From contig NZ_JADPKY010000103.1 of assembly GCF_023074185.1 (NCBI RefSeq), positions 1 through 64,000 of the forward strand: DNA of 64,000 nt, written 5' to 3'. The translations under genes were made by a program, and so were the position numbers. Source of the stretch: Bradyrhizobium sp. 132. GTDB taxonomy: Bacteria; Pseudomonadota; Alphaproteobacteria; Rhizobiales; Xanthobacteraceae. Positions 34,263 through 42,704 of this stretch are shown here, piece by piece; the stretch's first letter is position 1; each line of letters opens with the position of its first letter. Below the pieces are notes generated by a model. The model worked only from the letters and a program-made list of their open reading frames with translations. It was not told the origin of the DNA and made no database searches.

Positions 34263-34409
34263 GACGAGCTTCAGAATTCTGTCGAGCTTTCACGTGCGAT
34301 CGGCCTTGTAAATGGATCAACCGCCGCTCAGCGTGCGGCTGACACGGGTCACGATCGCATCCCACTGCCGCTTCTCGGCGGAAGCCCAATGATAGCGTCG
34401 GAACGCTCG

Positions 34410-34970
34410 TTAGGCCGCCAGCGTCTCGTCGACGCGTCCGAGCGCTCGACGAAGAGCTGCAAAGCAGTCCGGGTCGATTTGGGTGCCGATCGTCTCCGCC
34501 ATGATCGCAAGAGCTTTCGTGACCGGCATCGCAGCGCGATACGGCCGGTCTGCGGTGAGCACGTCGAAGATATCTCCGGTCGTGATGATTCGGGGTGTCC
34601 AGGCAGATCTGGTCTCCCGCGAGGCCACGGGGATAGCCTTTGCCGTCCAGCCGCTCATGATGCGCGCCGGCGATCGGGGCGAGTTCGCCAAACGCGCCGA
34701 TACGGACAGAATTGCTTCCGAATGCCCGAATGCGCGGAATGCATGTGCATGACCTCCCATTCGGCTTCGTCCAGCTTGTCGGGCTTGTCGAGGATGGCGT
34801 TGCTGGCGCCGAGCTTGCCGATGTCGTGCAGCAGCGCAGCACGCTTGAGCCAGCGTCGCCGCTCGGCAGTGAACTCCAGCTGCTCCGCGATTCATATCGG
34901 GAAAGAGCGTCACGCGCTCGCTGTGCCCGTGGGTGTAGGGACTCTTGGAGCCGACCATTGTTTGCGAGCG
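34410..34970 (-). pseudogene. HD-GYP domain protein, multiply frameshifted
   Basis: Parts of an HD-GYP (c-di-GMP phosphodiesterase) domain are spread over all three minus-strand frames. In order they are SKSPYTHGHSERVTLF, then an HDIGKLGASNAILDKPDKLD segment in another frame, AHHERLDGKGYPRGLAGDQI in a third, and IITTGDIFDVLTADRPYRAA with the C-terminus ending VDETLAA. At least three small indels separate them; one is an extra C in a C-run near 34600. No continuous protein can be made. Confidence 0.8.
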
Positions 34971-35049
34971 ATCCAGCCGAAGGTCGCGCCCTCCGCCGAC
35001 CGCTTCGCCGTCTTTTCAATCTCACCGGCCGGATGGATGTCGAGAACGG

Positions 35050-36366
35050 TCAGCGCAGTTCTATTGCGCTAGTGTCCATGGCCGCGATCAAGGATGCGAT
35101 CTCGATTGTCGCGAAATTGCAGAAGCTGTCGGAGACCGCATAGGGGAAGATGATCTTGTCGCGATGGCGCATCGCGCCGCAGGTATAGACAACGTTTGGA
35201 ACATATCCTTCGCGTTCGGAAGGGTCTGGGCGCAACAGGGGCTCGCGCAGGCGGCCGAGCACCTTCGACGGGTCCCTTTTGTCCAGCAACGCGGCCCCGA
35301 TCGAATATTTTCGCAAAGGGCCGACGCCGTGCGTGAGCAGCAACCACCCTACGTCGAGCTCGATCGGTGATCCGCAATTGCCGATCTGCACGAATTCCCA
35401 GGGGTATCGAGGCTTCAGAATCGGCTGGCCGCCATCCCACGTATGGAGATCGTCGGAAAAGATCAGATAGAGGTTTTCGTTGTCCTGGCGCGCGATCATC
35501 GCATATCTGCCCTCGATCTTGCGCGGGAATAACGCCATGCCCTTGTTGCGCGCGGCATTGCCCTTCAAGGTCGAGAGCCGGAACGATACAAAATCGGACG
35601 TCTCGATCAGCTCCGACCGGATCGCGCGTCCGCTATAGGCGGTGTAGGTCGCGTAGTAGATCTTCTGTCCGGCGTTGCTGAATTGCACAAAGCGGGCATC
35701 CTCGATCCCGTTCGACTGCGCTTCGGTGACCGGAAAAATCACCCGCTCGCTCAGATCTTCCCCAGCCGCGAACGTAACGTCAATCTCGTCGCCGCCGGCG
35801 CCCGATGTCAGCCTGACGAGATCGGGGCTGGATGCAAGACGCCCCGTCGGGTCGATGGTCACGGCCCCGTCTGCCGCAATAAGCCCCGAACGAAATGTCA
35901 GGGAAGACACATGACCCTCGCCGACGGCACGAAGACTTAGGATGAAGCGGAGGCTGCCGTCCGGCGTTCCGGACTGATCGGGATGTGGCACGATACTCGG
36001 ATTGAACAATGCCGAGGCCTCGAACGAATATTCGTTGAGAAAATAGGCGCCCGCGAGTTGCCGCTGGACCTTCGTGAATACAGCATGGTCGGCCAGCGCC
36101 TGTTCCATTTCCGCGGCGCGTGCCTCGAAGATCTGCAACAGGTTGCGGTGACGGCCGAGAAAATTCTCCAGAACGTCGGCCAATTGCCGGTCGGCCGTCT
36201 CGGGATCGAGCGCGAGAACCCGTTCGACGATATGGTTGGCGCGGGTCTTGTCCGTCGGATTGAGGTCGCGCGGCTCTGTCGCCGGCTTGAATGGCCGAAC
36301 GATGACACGGGTCGGGTCCGGCCGCAGCTGAAGGGCTTGGCGTTTGAGGAAGGGAGATTGCGACAA
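35050..36366 (-). CDS. GH130-family glycoside phosphorylase (mannoside type)
   Basis: The product is about 438 aa. From RPDPTRVIVRPFKPATEPRD onward it has the GH130 five-blade propeller with FNPSIVPHPDQSG, RFILSLRAVGEGHVSSLTFR, GIEDARFVQFSN, YYATYTAYSGRAI and CNFATIEIASL blocks. GH130 enzymes phosphorolyse beta-mannosides to mannose-1-phosphate, and a subfamily acts as hydrolases. The start is uncertain; a TTG at 36366 is proposed, 44 bases after the glycosyltransferase stop. Three neighbouring genes suggest one mannose-glycan pathway. Length of the GH130 core is normal. Confidence 0.8.
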   Translation of the reverse strand: MSQSPFLKRQALQLRPDPTRVIVRPFKPATEPRDLNPTDKTRANHIVERVLALDPETADRQLADVLENFLGRHRNLLQIFEARAAEMEQALADHAVFTKVQRQLAGAYFLNEYSFEASALFNPSIVPHPDQSGTPDGSLRFILSLRAVGEGHVSSLTFRSGLIAADGAVTIDPTGRLASSPDLVRLTSGAGGDEIDVTFAAGEDLSERVIFPVTEAQSNGIEDARFVQFSNAGQKIYYATYTAYSGRAIRSELIETSDFVSFRLSTLKGNAARNKGMALFPRKIEGRYAMIARQDNENLYLIFSDDLHTWDGGQPILKPRYPWEFVQIGNCGSPIELDVGWLLLTHGVGPLRKYSIGAALLDKRDPSKVLGRLREPLLRPDPSEREGYVPNVVYTCGAMRHRDKIIFPYAVSDSFCNFATIEIASLIAAMDTSAIELR

Positions 36367-36409
36367 AACGGCCTCGATTGGTTGAAGGAGGAAATCGTAA
36401 TCGGCGCCG

Positions 36410-38686
36410 TCAAGCGACCAGAGGAGCAGGCTTGGCCCGGCTTTCGCTGAGGCGGGCAATCTGCCGAATCTCGGAAAGGCCAAGCAGATACGACACCACC
36501 GATTCCCCGCCCCGATTCTCATTAGGACGATCGGGGTGCAGGCCATCCCGGCAGCTTCCGGTTTCCAAATCGACCAGCGAGGCCGACAAATCGTTACTGC
36601 CAAGAAACCACGCGAATACCCGTGCCGCTTCGGCTTTCCACTCGACATCGTGATCGGCCCGCCACGCGGCGAGGCATGCCGCGATGGTCGCCGCGGCTTC
36701 CAGCGGCTGCTGGTCGAAGGCTTGCGGCGGTCGGCGTCGATCACCGAATCCCGCCGTGCCGATCGGGCGGAATTGGCCCTTCGCTGAGGTTTGCCGCTTC
36801 ACAAGCCAGCGCAGCGACTCCAGCCCGATATTGACATAGCGCGATGTCTTGCTGGCCAAGCCGGTAATGATCAGCGCCTGGGACAAGCGGGCGTTATCGT
36901 AGGCCAACCCGTCCTCGAACCAGACCCAATCGCCGGTTGCCACGGTATCGAAGATCAAAATCAACCGATCGGCAAGCACGGCACGCAGGCGGGTCGCCTG
37001 GAAATCGTCCGGAACAGCCGAGCAGTAAGCATCGAGGCCCAGCAATACGAACGCCCACGCACGGGGCGAACGAAAACTTTCCACTGTCACCATCGCTTCG
37101 GAAAACAGCGCCGCGGCCCATGAGCGCCGCGACGGGCTGGCATCGGTAAGCGCGCAGACGCCCAAGGCCCAGAGCGTGCGTCCGTGGCTATCCTCGGACC
37201 CCCTGTCCTCCAACCAGCAGCGGTTGAAGCCCATGAAATTGCGAAACCGCCGTGTATCCGGATTCCAGGCGTGCTGGACGAAGGCGGCAAATCGCGCCGT
37301 CAGGGCTTCCGGCAGACGCTCTTCGCCCGGATTGTTGAGCGCACAGGCCACGAGCAGTGCCCGGGCGTTGTCGTCGACGCAATAGCCGTGGGCACGATCC
37401 GGCACGCTATGAACGGCATGCTGAAACAGTCCGGTGTCGTCGCACATCGACAGGAAATGGCCGAGCTGCATTTCCGGCGGGGCGCGGCTGTCGCGCAGCA
37501 GCGTACCAGTATCCGTGCGCGCAATGGTCTTGAGCCGATGCCGGCGGCCCGCGTTCTCGAATACCGACATATAGCGTTCGGCGGTTCTTTCCCACGTCAT
37601 CGCGCGGCTGCTCGAATAGGCGCGCTTGCGCATCGCCTGCCGAAGCACGTCGTTGGTGAGCAGCTTGGCGATTTCGATGCCAAGCGCTGCCGCATCGCCA
37701 AACGGAACCAGGATGCCGCGGCCATCGGCTAATAGTTCGCGGGCATGCCAATACGGGGTTGAAACCACGGCTTTACCGAGGCCAAAACTATAGGCAAGCG
37801 TGCCCGACGTCATCTGGGCTTCACTAAGGTACGGCGTTACGTAGACGTCGGACATCGAGATGAAATCGAGCAGCGTTTTCTTGTCGACGAACTGATCGAG
37901 GAACACCACGTGATCCTCGACTCCAGCCCGGCGCGCGTGCGCCATCAGGGCCTCACGATAGGCTTCGCCCCGATCTCGCACGAGGTTGGGATGCGTCGCA
38001 CCGAGCACGACGTAAACGGCGTCGGGTCGGGTCTTCAGAATAGAAGGCATCGCATCGATCATGACTTCGATACCCTTGTTCGGCGACAGCAATCCGAACG
38101 TCAGGATGACCGACTTGTTGCTGAATCCAAGCGCAGCCTTGGCCGCGTCGGGTTCGACAAACGCGAACTCCGGGATGCCGTGCGGGATGATTTCGATCTT
38201 CTCGTCAGCCACGTGATAGACGGAGCGCAACAATTCCCGACCTTTTTCAGCCATCACGACGACCTTGGACGAGGACTCGACGATGCGTGCGATGACATCG
38301 CGCTGAGCCTCTGTCGGCTCTGACAAGACCGTATGCAGGGTTGTCACGATCGGTATGGTCAGGCGCGACAAGAGCGCCATGATCTGACCTCCGGCTTCGC
38401 CGCCGAAAATGCCGAATTCATGTTGCAACGAAACGGCCTCGAAGCCGCCGCTGTTCAGATAAGCGGCCGCACGGACATAATCATCTTGCCGGTCGTCGTT
38501 GATCTCCAGGCCCACGGTGGCAGGATAATCGTAGACCTGGCCGTGATCGGTCATCGCGACGATGACGGTTTCCAGATCGCCCCGGGACGCCGCAATGGCG
38601 CTCTGCAAGTCGGTGGTGAAGGTCGCAATGCCGCAGCGGCGGGGAAGCGAATTCCCGATGAATGCGATACGATTTACGGTAGCCAA
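36410..38686 (-). CDS. GT4-type glycosyltransferase fused to a helical C-terminal domain
   Basis: The product is about 758 aa. The N-terminal half (to about 390) is a GT-B glycosyltransferase: RIAFIGNSLPRRCGIATFTTDL, LQHEFGIFGGEAGGQIM, LTFGLLSPNKGIEVMIDAMP and EAQMTSGTLAYSFGLGKAVV (donor site). The C-terminal half (about 410-740) is an all-helical region with CVDDNARALLVACAL, FRNFMGFNRCWLEDRGSEDS and FEDGLAYDNARLSQALI, resembling six-hairpin glycosidase folds. The TTG start at 38686 has GGAGA seven bases upstream and overlaps the isomerase end by 13 bases. It likely builds the glycan that the GH130 enzyme degrades or remodels. Confidence 0.8.
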   Translation of the reverse strand: MATVNRIAFIGNSLPRRCGIATFTTDLQSAIAASRGDLETVIVAMTDHGQVYDYPATVGLEINDDRQDDYVRAAAYLNSGGFEAVSLQHEFGIFGGEAGGQIMALLSRLTIPIVTTLHTVLSEPTEAQRDVIARIVESSSKVVVMAEKGRELLRSVYHVADEKIEIIPHGIPEFAFVEPDAAKAALGFSNKSVILTFGLLSPNKGIEVMIDAMPSILKTRPDAVYVVLGATHPNLVRDRGEAYREALMAHARRAGVEDHVVFLDQFVDKKTLLDFISMSDVYVTPYLSEAQMTSGTLAYSFGLGKAVVSTPYWHARELLADGRGILVPFGDAAALGIEIAKLLTNDVLRQAMRKRAYSSSRAMTWERTAERYMSVFENAGRRHRLKTIARTDTGTLLRDSRAPPEMQLGHFLSMCDDTGLFQHAVHSVPDRAHGYCVDDNARALLVACALNNPGEERLPEALTARFAAFVQHAWNPDTRRFRNFMGFNRCWLEDRGSEDSHGRTLWALGVCALTDASPSRRSWAAALFSEAMVTVESFRSPRAWAFVLLGLDAYCSAVPDDFQATRLRAVLADRLILIFDTVATGDWVWFEDGLAYDNARLSQALIITGLASKTSRYVNIGLESLRWLVKRQTSAKGQFRPIGTAGFGDRRRPPQAFDQQPLEAAATIAACLAAWRADHDVEWKAEAARVFAWFLGSNDLSASLVDLETGSCRDGLHPDRPNENRGGESVVSYLLGLSEIRQIARLSESRAKPAPLVA

Positions 38687-39639
38687 TTTGGCGTCTCCGA
38701 TTGTTTGAGCGCGGCGGTCTCGAAGGGGGTCGGGACCAGGGCGCTGGGAAAAGCGTGCGGTACGCGACTGGCGCTCGCGGCGCTGCGTTCTATTAACGCG
38801 GCAGGGTTTGCCTTCGGGCCGGGATAGGCCAGCAGCGCTTTCAACCCGTTCGCACCTACCTCGATTTCCGCATGGTCGGCTTCCAGGAAAAACGCGTCCC
38901 CCGGCGCGAGCCTCGTCGGGCCGAGTTGGGCGTGACCTTCGATCGCCAGCAGCCAAGTCTCTTTCGGTGCGTCGAGCATCCAAACGGAGCCCGGAGCAAG
39001 GTCAGTTTGCTCCAGCGCAAAATAAGAATTGACGGTGAGGACCGTTCGCGCGCCGCTCAGACGTTCGGAAGGCAATTGGATTTTGCGAGGGCCTGCCGTT
39101 GCCACCGCGACGGCATTGTCGATGTGCAGTTGGCGCTCTCGTCCATAGTCGAACAGCCGGAACGTGGCGTCGCTGTGCTGCTGGATTTCGACGAGCACGA
39201 TGCCAGCGCCGATCGCATGAATGGTTCCAGCAGGAATGAAAATGAAGTCGCCTGGATGAACCGGCTGCCAATGCACGATATCGGCGATCGAGCCGTCAGT
39301 GACCGCGGTTCGCAACTCGGCGGCAGAGCGCGGATAGTTCAGTCCCACCGCGACCTGCGCACCGGGGACCGCGGAGACGATGTACCAGGCTTCGGTCTTG
39401 CCGTTGGCAAGCCCGATCGCGTGCGCGAACGCATCATCCGGATGAACTTGAATCGATAGCGGCTCGGTGGTGAAGAGCATTTTGAGCAGCAACGCCGTCT
39501 TCGGCGCAGCAAGACCCGGGCGCTCAAACCACAATTCCCCGATCGGGCCGTCGCCGGTCGACGTCTGGCTCCAGGGACGCAGATCGAGGCTGCCCCAGGG
39601 CTTCGGCCTGGCTCGCACGATAGCATGTTCGATCGTCAA
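38674..39639 (-). CDS. Class I mannose-6-phosphate isomerase
   Basis: The 321-aa ManA-like cupin reads MLFTTEPLSIQVHPDDAFAH with metal ligands in QVHPDD and GTIHAIGAG; KTEAWYIV holds the conserved Glu and VEIQQHSDATFRLFDYGR follows. It interconverts fructose-6-P and mannose-6-P, feeding GDP-mannose supply. It is coupled to the downstream glycosyltransferase by overlap and preceded 24 bases upstream by a small 63-aa gene. Symbol manA would fit, but an orthologue elsewhere cannot be excluded. Confidence 0.85.
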   Translation of the reverse strand: MTIEHAIVRARPKPWGSLDLRPWSQTSTGDGPIGELWFERPGLAAPKTALLLKMLFTTEPLSIQVHPDDAFAHAIGLANGKTEAWYIVSAVPGAQVAVGLNYPRSAAELRTAVTDGSIADIVHWQPVHPGDFIFIPAGTIHAIGAGIVLVEIQQHSDATFRLFDYGRERQLHIDNAVAVATAGPRKIQLPSERLSGARTVLTVNSYFALEQTDLAPGSVWMLDAPKETWLLAIEGHAQLGPTRLAPGDAFFLEADHAEIEVGANGLKALLAYPGPKANPAALIERSAASASRVPHAFPSALVPTPFETAALKQSETPNWLP

Positions 39640-39663
39640 GCGGGCCTCCCAAAGGCTGTGGCA

Positions 39664-39855
39664 TCAGTCGGTGACCGTGCGTGCCGGGCGCGGGCCGGTC
39701 CAGGGCGGGAGCGCATCCCATTCAGCCCTTCGCATGCGGCGTTCTTCGTCGCCGACCTTGACGAAGACAAACGGGGCGTCGTCCTGCCCGGTCTTCGATC
39801 CAGTGAATGTGGCTGGAAGACCGTTAGAGTCTCGGACAGCTGCTGTATTTGCCAA
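39664..39855 (-). CDS. Small protein at the head of the mannose-glycan operon
   Basis: This 63-aa frame starts with TTG at 39855 behind a strong AGGAGG ribosome site (spacing four). The product reads MANTAAVRDSNGLPATFTG, SKTGQDDAPFVFVKVGDEER, RMRRAEWDALPPWTGPRPAR and so on. No membrane segment or known domain is seen. It ends 24 bases before the isomerase gene, so it is probably the first gene of that operon. A rare start codon with a strong Shine-Dalgarno supports it; the family is unknown. Confidence 0.55.
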   Translation of the reverse strand: MANTAAVRDSNGLPATFTGSKTGQDDAPFVFVKVGDEERRMRRAEWDALPPWTGPRPARTVTD

Positions 39856-40291
39856 GTAACCTCCTGACCGATCTGCGTGCGAGATCGCTGCCGCAGATCA
39901 ATCAAAAATGGAGTCCCGATGCATGAGGCCGACACAGCGACGGGCAAAACAAGGAAACCGGGCAACTGCACCGGAGGTACCAGCCACTTCAGGAGATTTG
40001 TATTTAGGGGTATCAGACATCCGACCGCCTTCGTGGTTGAGGCGGGAGCGCAATGCTCTCAGTCACCGATAACTACCTGGGGCGGGCGGTGATCTCAAGC
40101 ATATAGGAACGTCGTCGCCCAATAGCGAGACGAGAGCATCGATCAGATCGGCTTTATTAGCTGTATCTTTGTGTTGGCATTGCTCTATGGTCACGCGACC
40201 TGACGTCTGAGTTGACGGGGGCAATTGCTCGATTCCAATCCTGGCCGGCTGATCCCCCTTTTCGGAAGGGTTTTCGGCTATCGGATGCTGC
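39856..40291. other. Intergenic region, about 435 bp, lower GC
   Basis: This contains the promoter for the minus-strand glycan operon on its left side. Short open frames exist on both strands but lack coding character or ribosome sites. Composition is less GC-rich than neighbours, in keeping with an accessory patch that continues to 41.1 kb. Confidence 0.5.
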
Positions 40292-40576
40292 ATGGTTTCA
40301 ACGGATCATTTCCGGCAAGAGATTCGATCCCGGCTCGAATTGGCGAGCGCGCAAGGCCGGCAGAACCTGACTATCGAATGTGGCGAGCTTTACCGGTCCG
40401 TGAGCAAGCTGCCCCTTTTGAATCGATTGATGATCTTCTGCTGCAATGCCATGCGCGCCGAAATGGCCTTGACCGATCATTTGATTTTCGATGACAGGAA
40501 CGCAAGCTTGCTGACCGTTCACTATGCATTGCCACGTCAATGCCGACCAAAATCAAACCAGGTACGATCGAAGTAA
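40292..40576 (+). CDS. Conserved small hypothetical protein
   Basis: The 94-aa product has a basic helical N-terminal half (DHFRQEIRSRLELASAQGRQ, NLTIECGELYRSVSK), a Cys pair and acidic stretch (IFCCNAMRAEMALTDHLIFD) and a closing strand (ASLLTVHYALPR). I recall small Rhizobiales proteins with the same order (helix, GELHR-type motif, CC, SLTIRYxLPR ending), but not a function. It stands alone on the plus strand in lower-GC DNA. Confidence 0.5.
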   Translation: MVSTDHFRQEIRSRLELASAQGRQNLTIECGELYRSVSKLPLLNRLMIFCCNAMRAEMALTDHLIFDDRNASLLTVHYALPRQCRPKSNQVRSK

Positions 40577-40680
40577 CGCGTTCACGGCGAGCTGCCCTTG
40601 TCCGCGGACATGGCACGCCTTCGGGATGCAAGCCTTCGGGATGTAAGCCTTCGGGATAATTGGCGCCGAGAGTACACGCC

Positions 40681-41132
40681 CTACGCCGACCGCTTCACCG
40701 CAGCCGCGTCAACCGGCTTGACATCAAGCCTGCCCAGCATCGCCCTCGCCTGCTCAGCGCAGTGCTCGATCAGCCAGCGCTCGAAGGCTACTGGCGCGAG
40801 CGCGGGTGCGTAGAGGAAGCCTGGCACGACGTCGCAGCCGAGTTCGGCCAGCACCTTGCGCTGCGCCTCGGTCTCGACGCCTTCGGCGACGACGGTCATG
40901 CCGAGGCCCTGGCCGACGCGCACCACGGCGGTGGCGATTGCGAGGGCGCCCGCGTCGCGCTCGATGTCGCGCATAAAACTGCGGTCGATCTTCAGCTCGC
41001 GGATCGGCAGATGCGCGAGCCGGCTGAGGCTGGAATAGCCGGTGCCGAAATCGTCCACCGAAAGCCCGACGCCGAGCTCCCGGATCGCGTTCATCGTCTC
41101 GAGCGCGGCGACGCTGTCCTGCATGAACGCGC
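40681..41132 (-). pseudogene. EAL domain remnant (c-di-GMP phosphodiesterase C-terminal part)
   Basis: About 150 residues match the second half of an EAL domain: LGVGLSVDDFGTGYSSLSRLAHLPIRELKID (DDFGTGYSSL with the catalytic Asp pair), ATAVVRVGQGLGMTVVAEGVETEAQ and a normal C-terminus. The EAL motif itself and everything upstream are missing. Homology stops at about 41132, just 13 bases from the MFS gene end. No start or promoter is evident, so it is a truncated gene. Confidence 0.8.
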
Positions 41133-41144
41133 CACGTGCGGAAC

Positions 41145-42449
41145 CTATTTGGCGCCGGTTCCCGCCTGAAGCTTGCCGGCCACCGCGCGTACCTTGCGCG
41201 GCGCGGCCTGCCCTATCGAGAGCGCCGACAATCCGCTCACGATGATGGCGATGCCGAAGGCAAGCGTGTAGTCGCCGGCCCGATCATAGAGCAAGCCGGT
41301 GACCCAGGGTCCCGCCGCGCCGCCGGCCAATGCCGCCAGCATGATCGTGCCGAAGATGCTGCCCTGGTGCTTGCCTTGAAAAATCTCGAACACCACCGCG
41401 CCCATGATCGAGGTGAGGCCGTAGCCGAGCGCGCCTTGCGTGAACACCATGAGATAGACCAGCCACAATGAAGGCTGGAATTTCAGTGCCATCAGCGCCG
41501 CGAAAGAGATCGCAAAGCCCGCGCAGCTGATCGCCCACACCCATTCCCGCCCGATCCGGTCGGAGACATGGCCGAGCAGGATCTGGCCGGGAATGCCAAG
41601 CAGGCTGACGATGCCGAGTGCCCACACCGCGACGTTCGCGCTGAAGCCGATGTCGAGCAGGAATTTGGTCTGGTGCACCTGAACCGCATACCAGATGTAA
41701 AGGCCGCAGAAATAGCCGAGCGCGATCCACCAGAACCGCGCAGTAGCGACCGCGCGCCGAAGCGTCCACTCGGTACCAACCCAGGCGGGATCGACGATGT
41801 TGGAGACGGGCTTTGCGGCACCCGCGGCCGGGGCGGCATCGCCGTCCGGCTGGAGGCCGATATCCTCGGGCCGCCTGTGCAGGAACAGATTGATCGGTGC
41901 CAGCACGATCAGGATCATCAGACCCATCGCGGTGCAGGCGGTGCGCCAGCCGGTCTGTTCGATCATGTGCTGCACCCATGGCAGCAGCGTCACCGAGCCG
42001 ATGCCGACGCCGGCGAAGGCGATACCGATCGCGAAGCCGCGCTTGCGGATGAACCAGTTCGGCAGGAACAGCGATTGTCCGGAATAGCCGAGACACACCG
42101 AGCCGGCGCCGACCATGACGCCGATGGTCACGTAGAGATGCCAGGGTTGGCTCGTGAGCGGCGCAAGCAGCAGCCCGCCGCCCATCAGAACCACGCCGAG
42201 CTCCATCACCGCACGCGGGCCGGCGCGGTCCATCAGCCGGCCGATCAGCGGGCTGACCATGCCCGACACCACGAAGCCGAAGGAGAAGGCGCCTGCGGTG
42301 ACGCCGCGCTCCCAGCCAAATTCGGAGATGATGGGAGGAAAGAACAACGAAAAGGCTGTGCGCGCGTTGACGCCGATGGCCATGGTGACGAAGGTCACCG
42401 CGACCACGACCCAGCCGTAGAAGAACGGAAGCCGCATTGTGTGTTTCAT
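41145..42449 (-). CDS. Major facilitator superfamily transporter (oxalate/formate or monocarboxylate type)
   Basis: The 434-aa, 12-helix permease begins RLPFFYGWVVVAVTFVTMAIG, a start typical of OFA/MCT-like MFS carriers, and has the loop 2-3 motif GRLMDRAGPRAVMELG and the loop 8-9 motif GHVSDRIGREWVW. A hydrophilic central loop (about 195-225) separates two six-helix bundles. Transport of a small organic anion is likely. The ATG at 42449 begins the family N-terminus. The gene ends beside a truncated EAL gene. Confidence 0.85.
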   Translation of the reverse strand: MKHTMRLPFFYGWVVVAVTFVTMAIGVNARTAFSLFFPPIISEFGWERGVTAGAFSFGFVVSGMVSPLIGRLMDRAGPRAVMELGVVLMGGGLLLAPLTSQPWHLYVTIGVMVGAGSVCLGYSGQSLFLPNWFIRKRGFAIGIAFAGVGIGSVTLLPWVQHMIEQTGWRTACTAMGLMILIVLAPINLFLHRRPEDIGLQPDGDAAPAAGAAKPVSNIVDPAWVGTEWTLRRAVATARFWWIALGYFCGLYIWYAVQVHQTKFLLDIGFSANVAVWALGIVSLLGIPGQILLGHVSDRIGREWVWAISCAGFAISFAALMALKFQPSLWLVYLMVFTQGALGYGLTSIMGAVVFEIFQGKHQGSIFGTIMLAALAGGAAGPWVTGLLYDRAGDYTLAFGIAIIVSGLSALSIGQAAPRKVRAVAGKLQAGTGAK

Positions 42450-42562
42450 CCCTGGACGGTCCTTCGGACCATCCGGGAATGACCGGGTCAAGCGCTTTTC
42501 GCGCATGCCCGCTGAGCAAGGCGATCGCATTTGAAGGGCAACTCGGCGAACAACTACCCTGC

Positions 42563-42692
42563 GGCCATCCTTCGAGACGCCCGCTTGGGGCGGGCTCCTC
42601 AGGATGAGGACGGAGTGTACGGCAGCAGTTCAACAGGCGCCGATGCCGCTTAGCCTCATCCTGAGGAGACGCGAAGCGGTCGTCTCGAAGGA
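42563..42692. repeat. Composite palindromic repeat, copy 1
   Basis: The left half (42563-42609) runs GGCCATCCTTCGAGACG through a GC hairpin to CCTCAGGATGAGG. The right half (42654-42692) is its inverted counterpart, CCTCATCCTGAGGAG to CGTCTCGAAGGA. Each half can fold alone and the two can pair. Similar elements occur at 45692 and 53751. Such repeats are numerous in Bradyrhizobium and resemble BIME-type elements. Confidence 0.85.
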
Positions 42693-42704
42693 CAAGGCGC
42701 GCGC

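Noticed and set aside
40063..40293. Minus-strand 76-codon frame in the 40-kb gap
   Set aside because: Weak ribosome site, no family resemblance, overlaps the start of the plus-strand gene at 40292.
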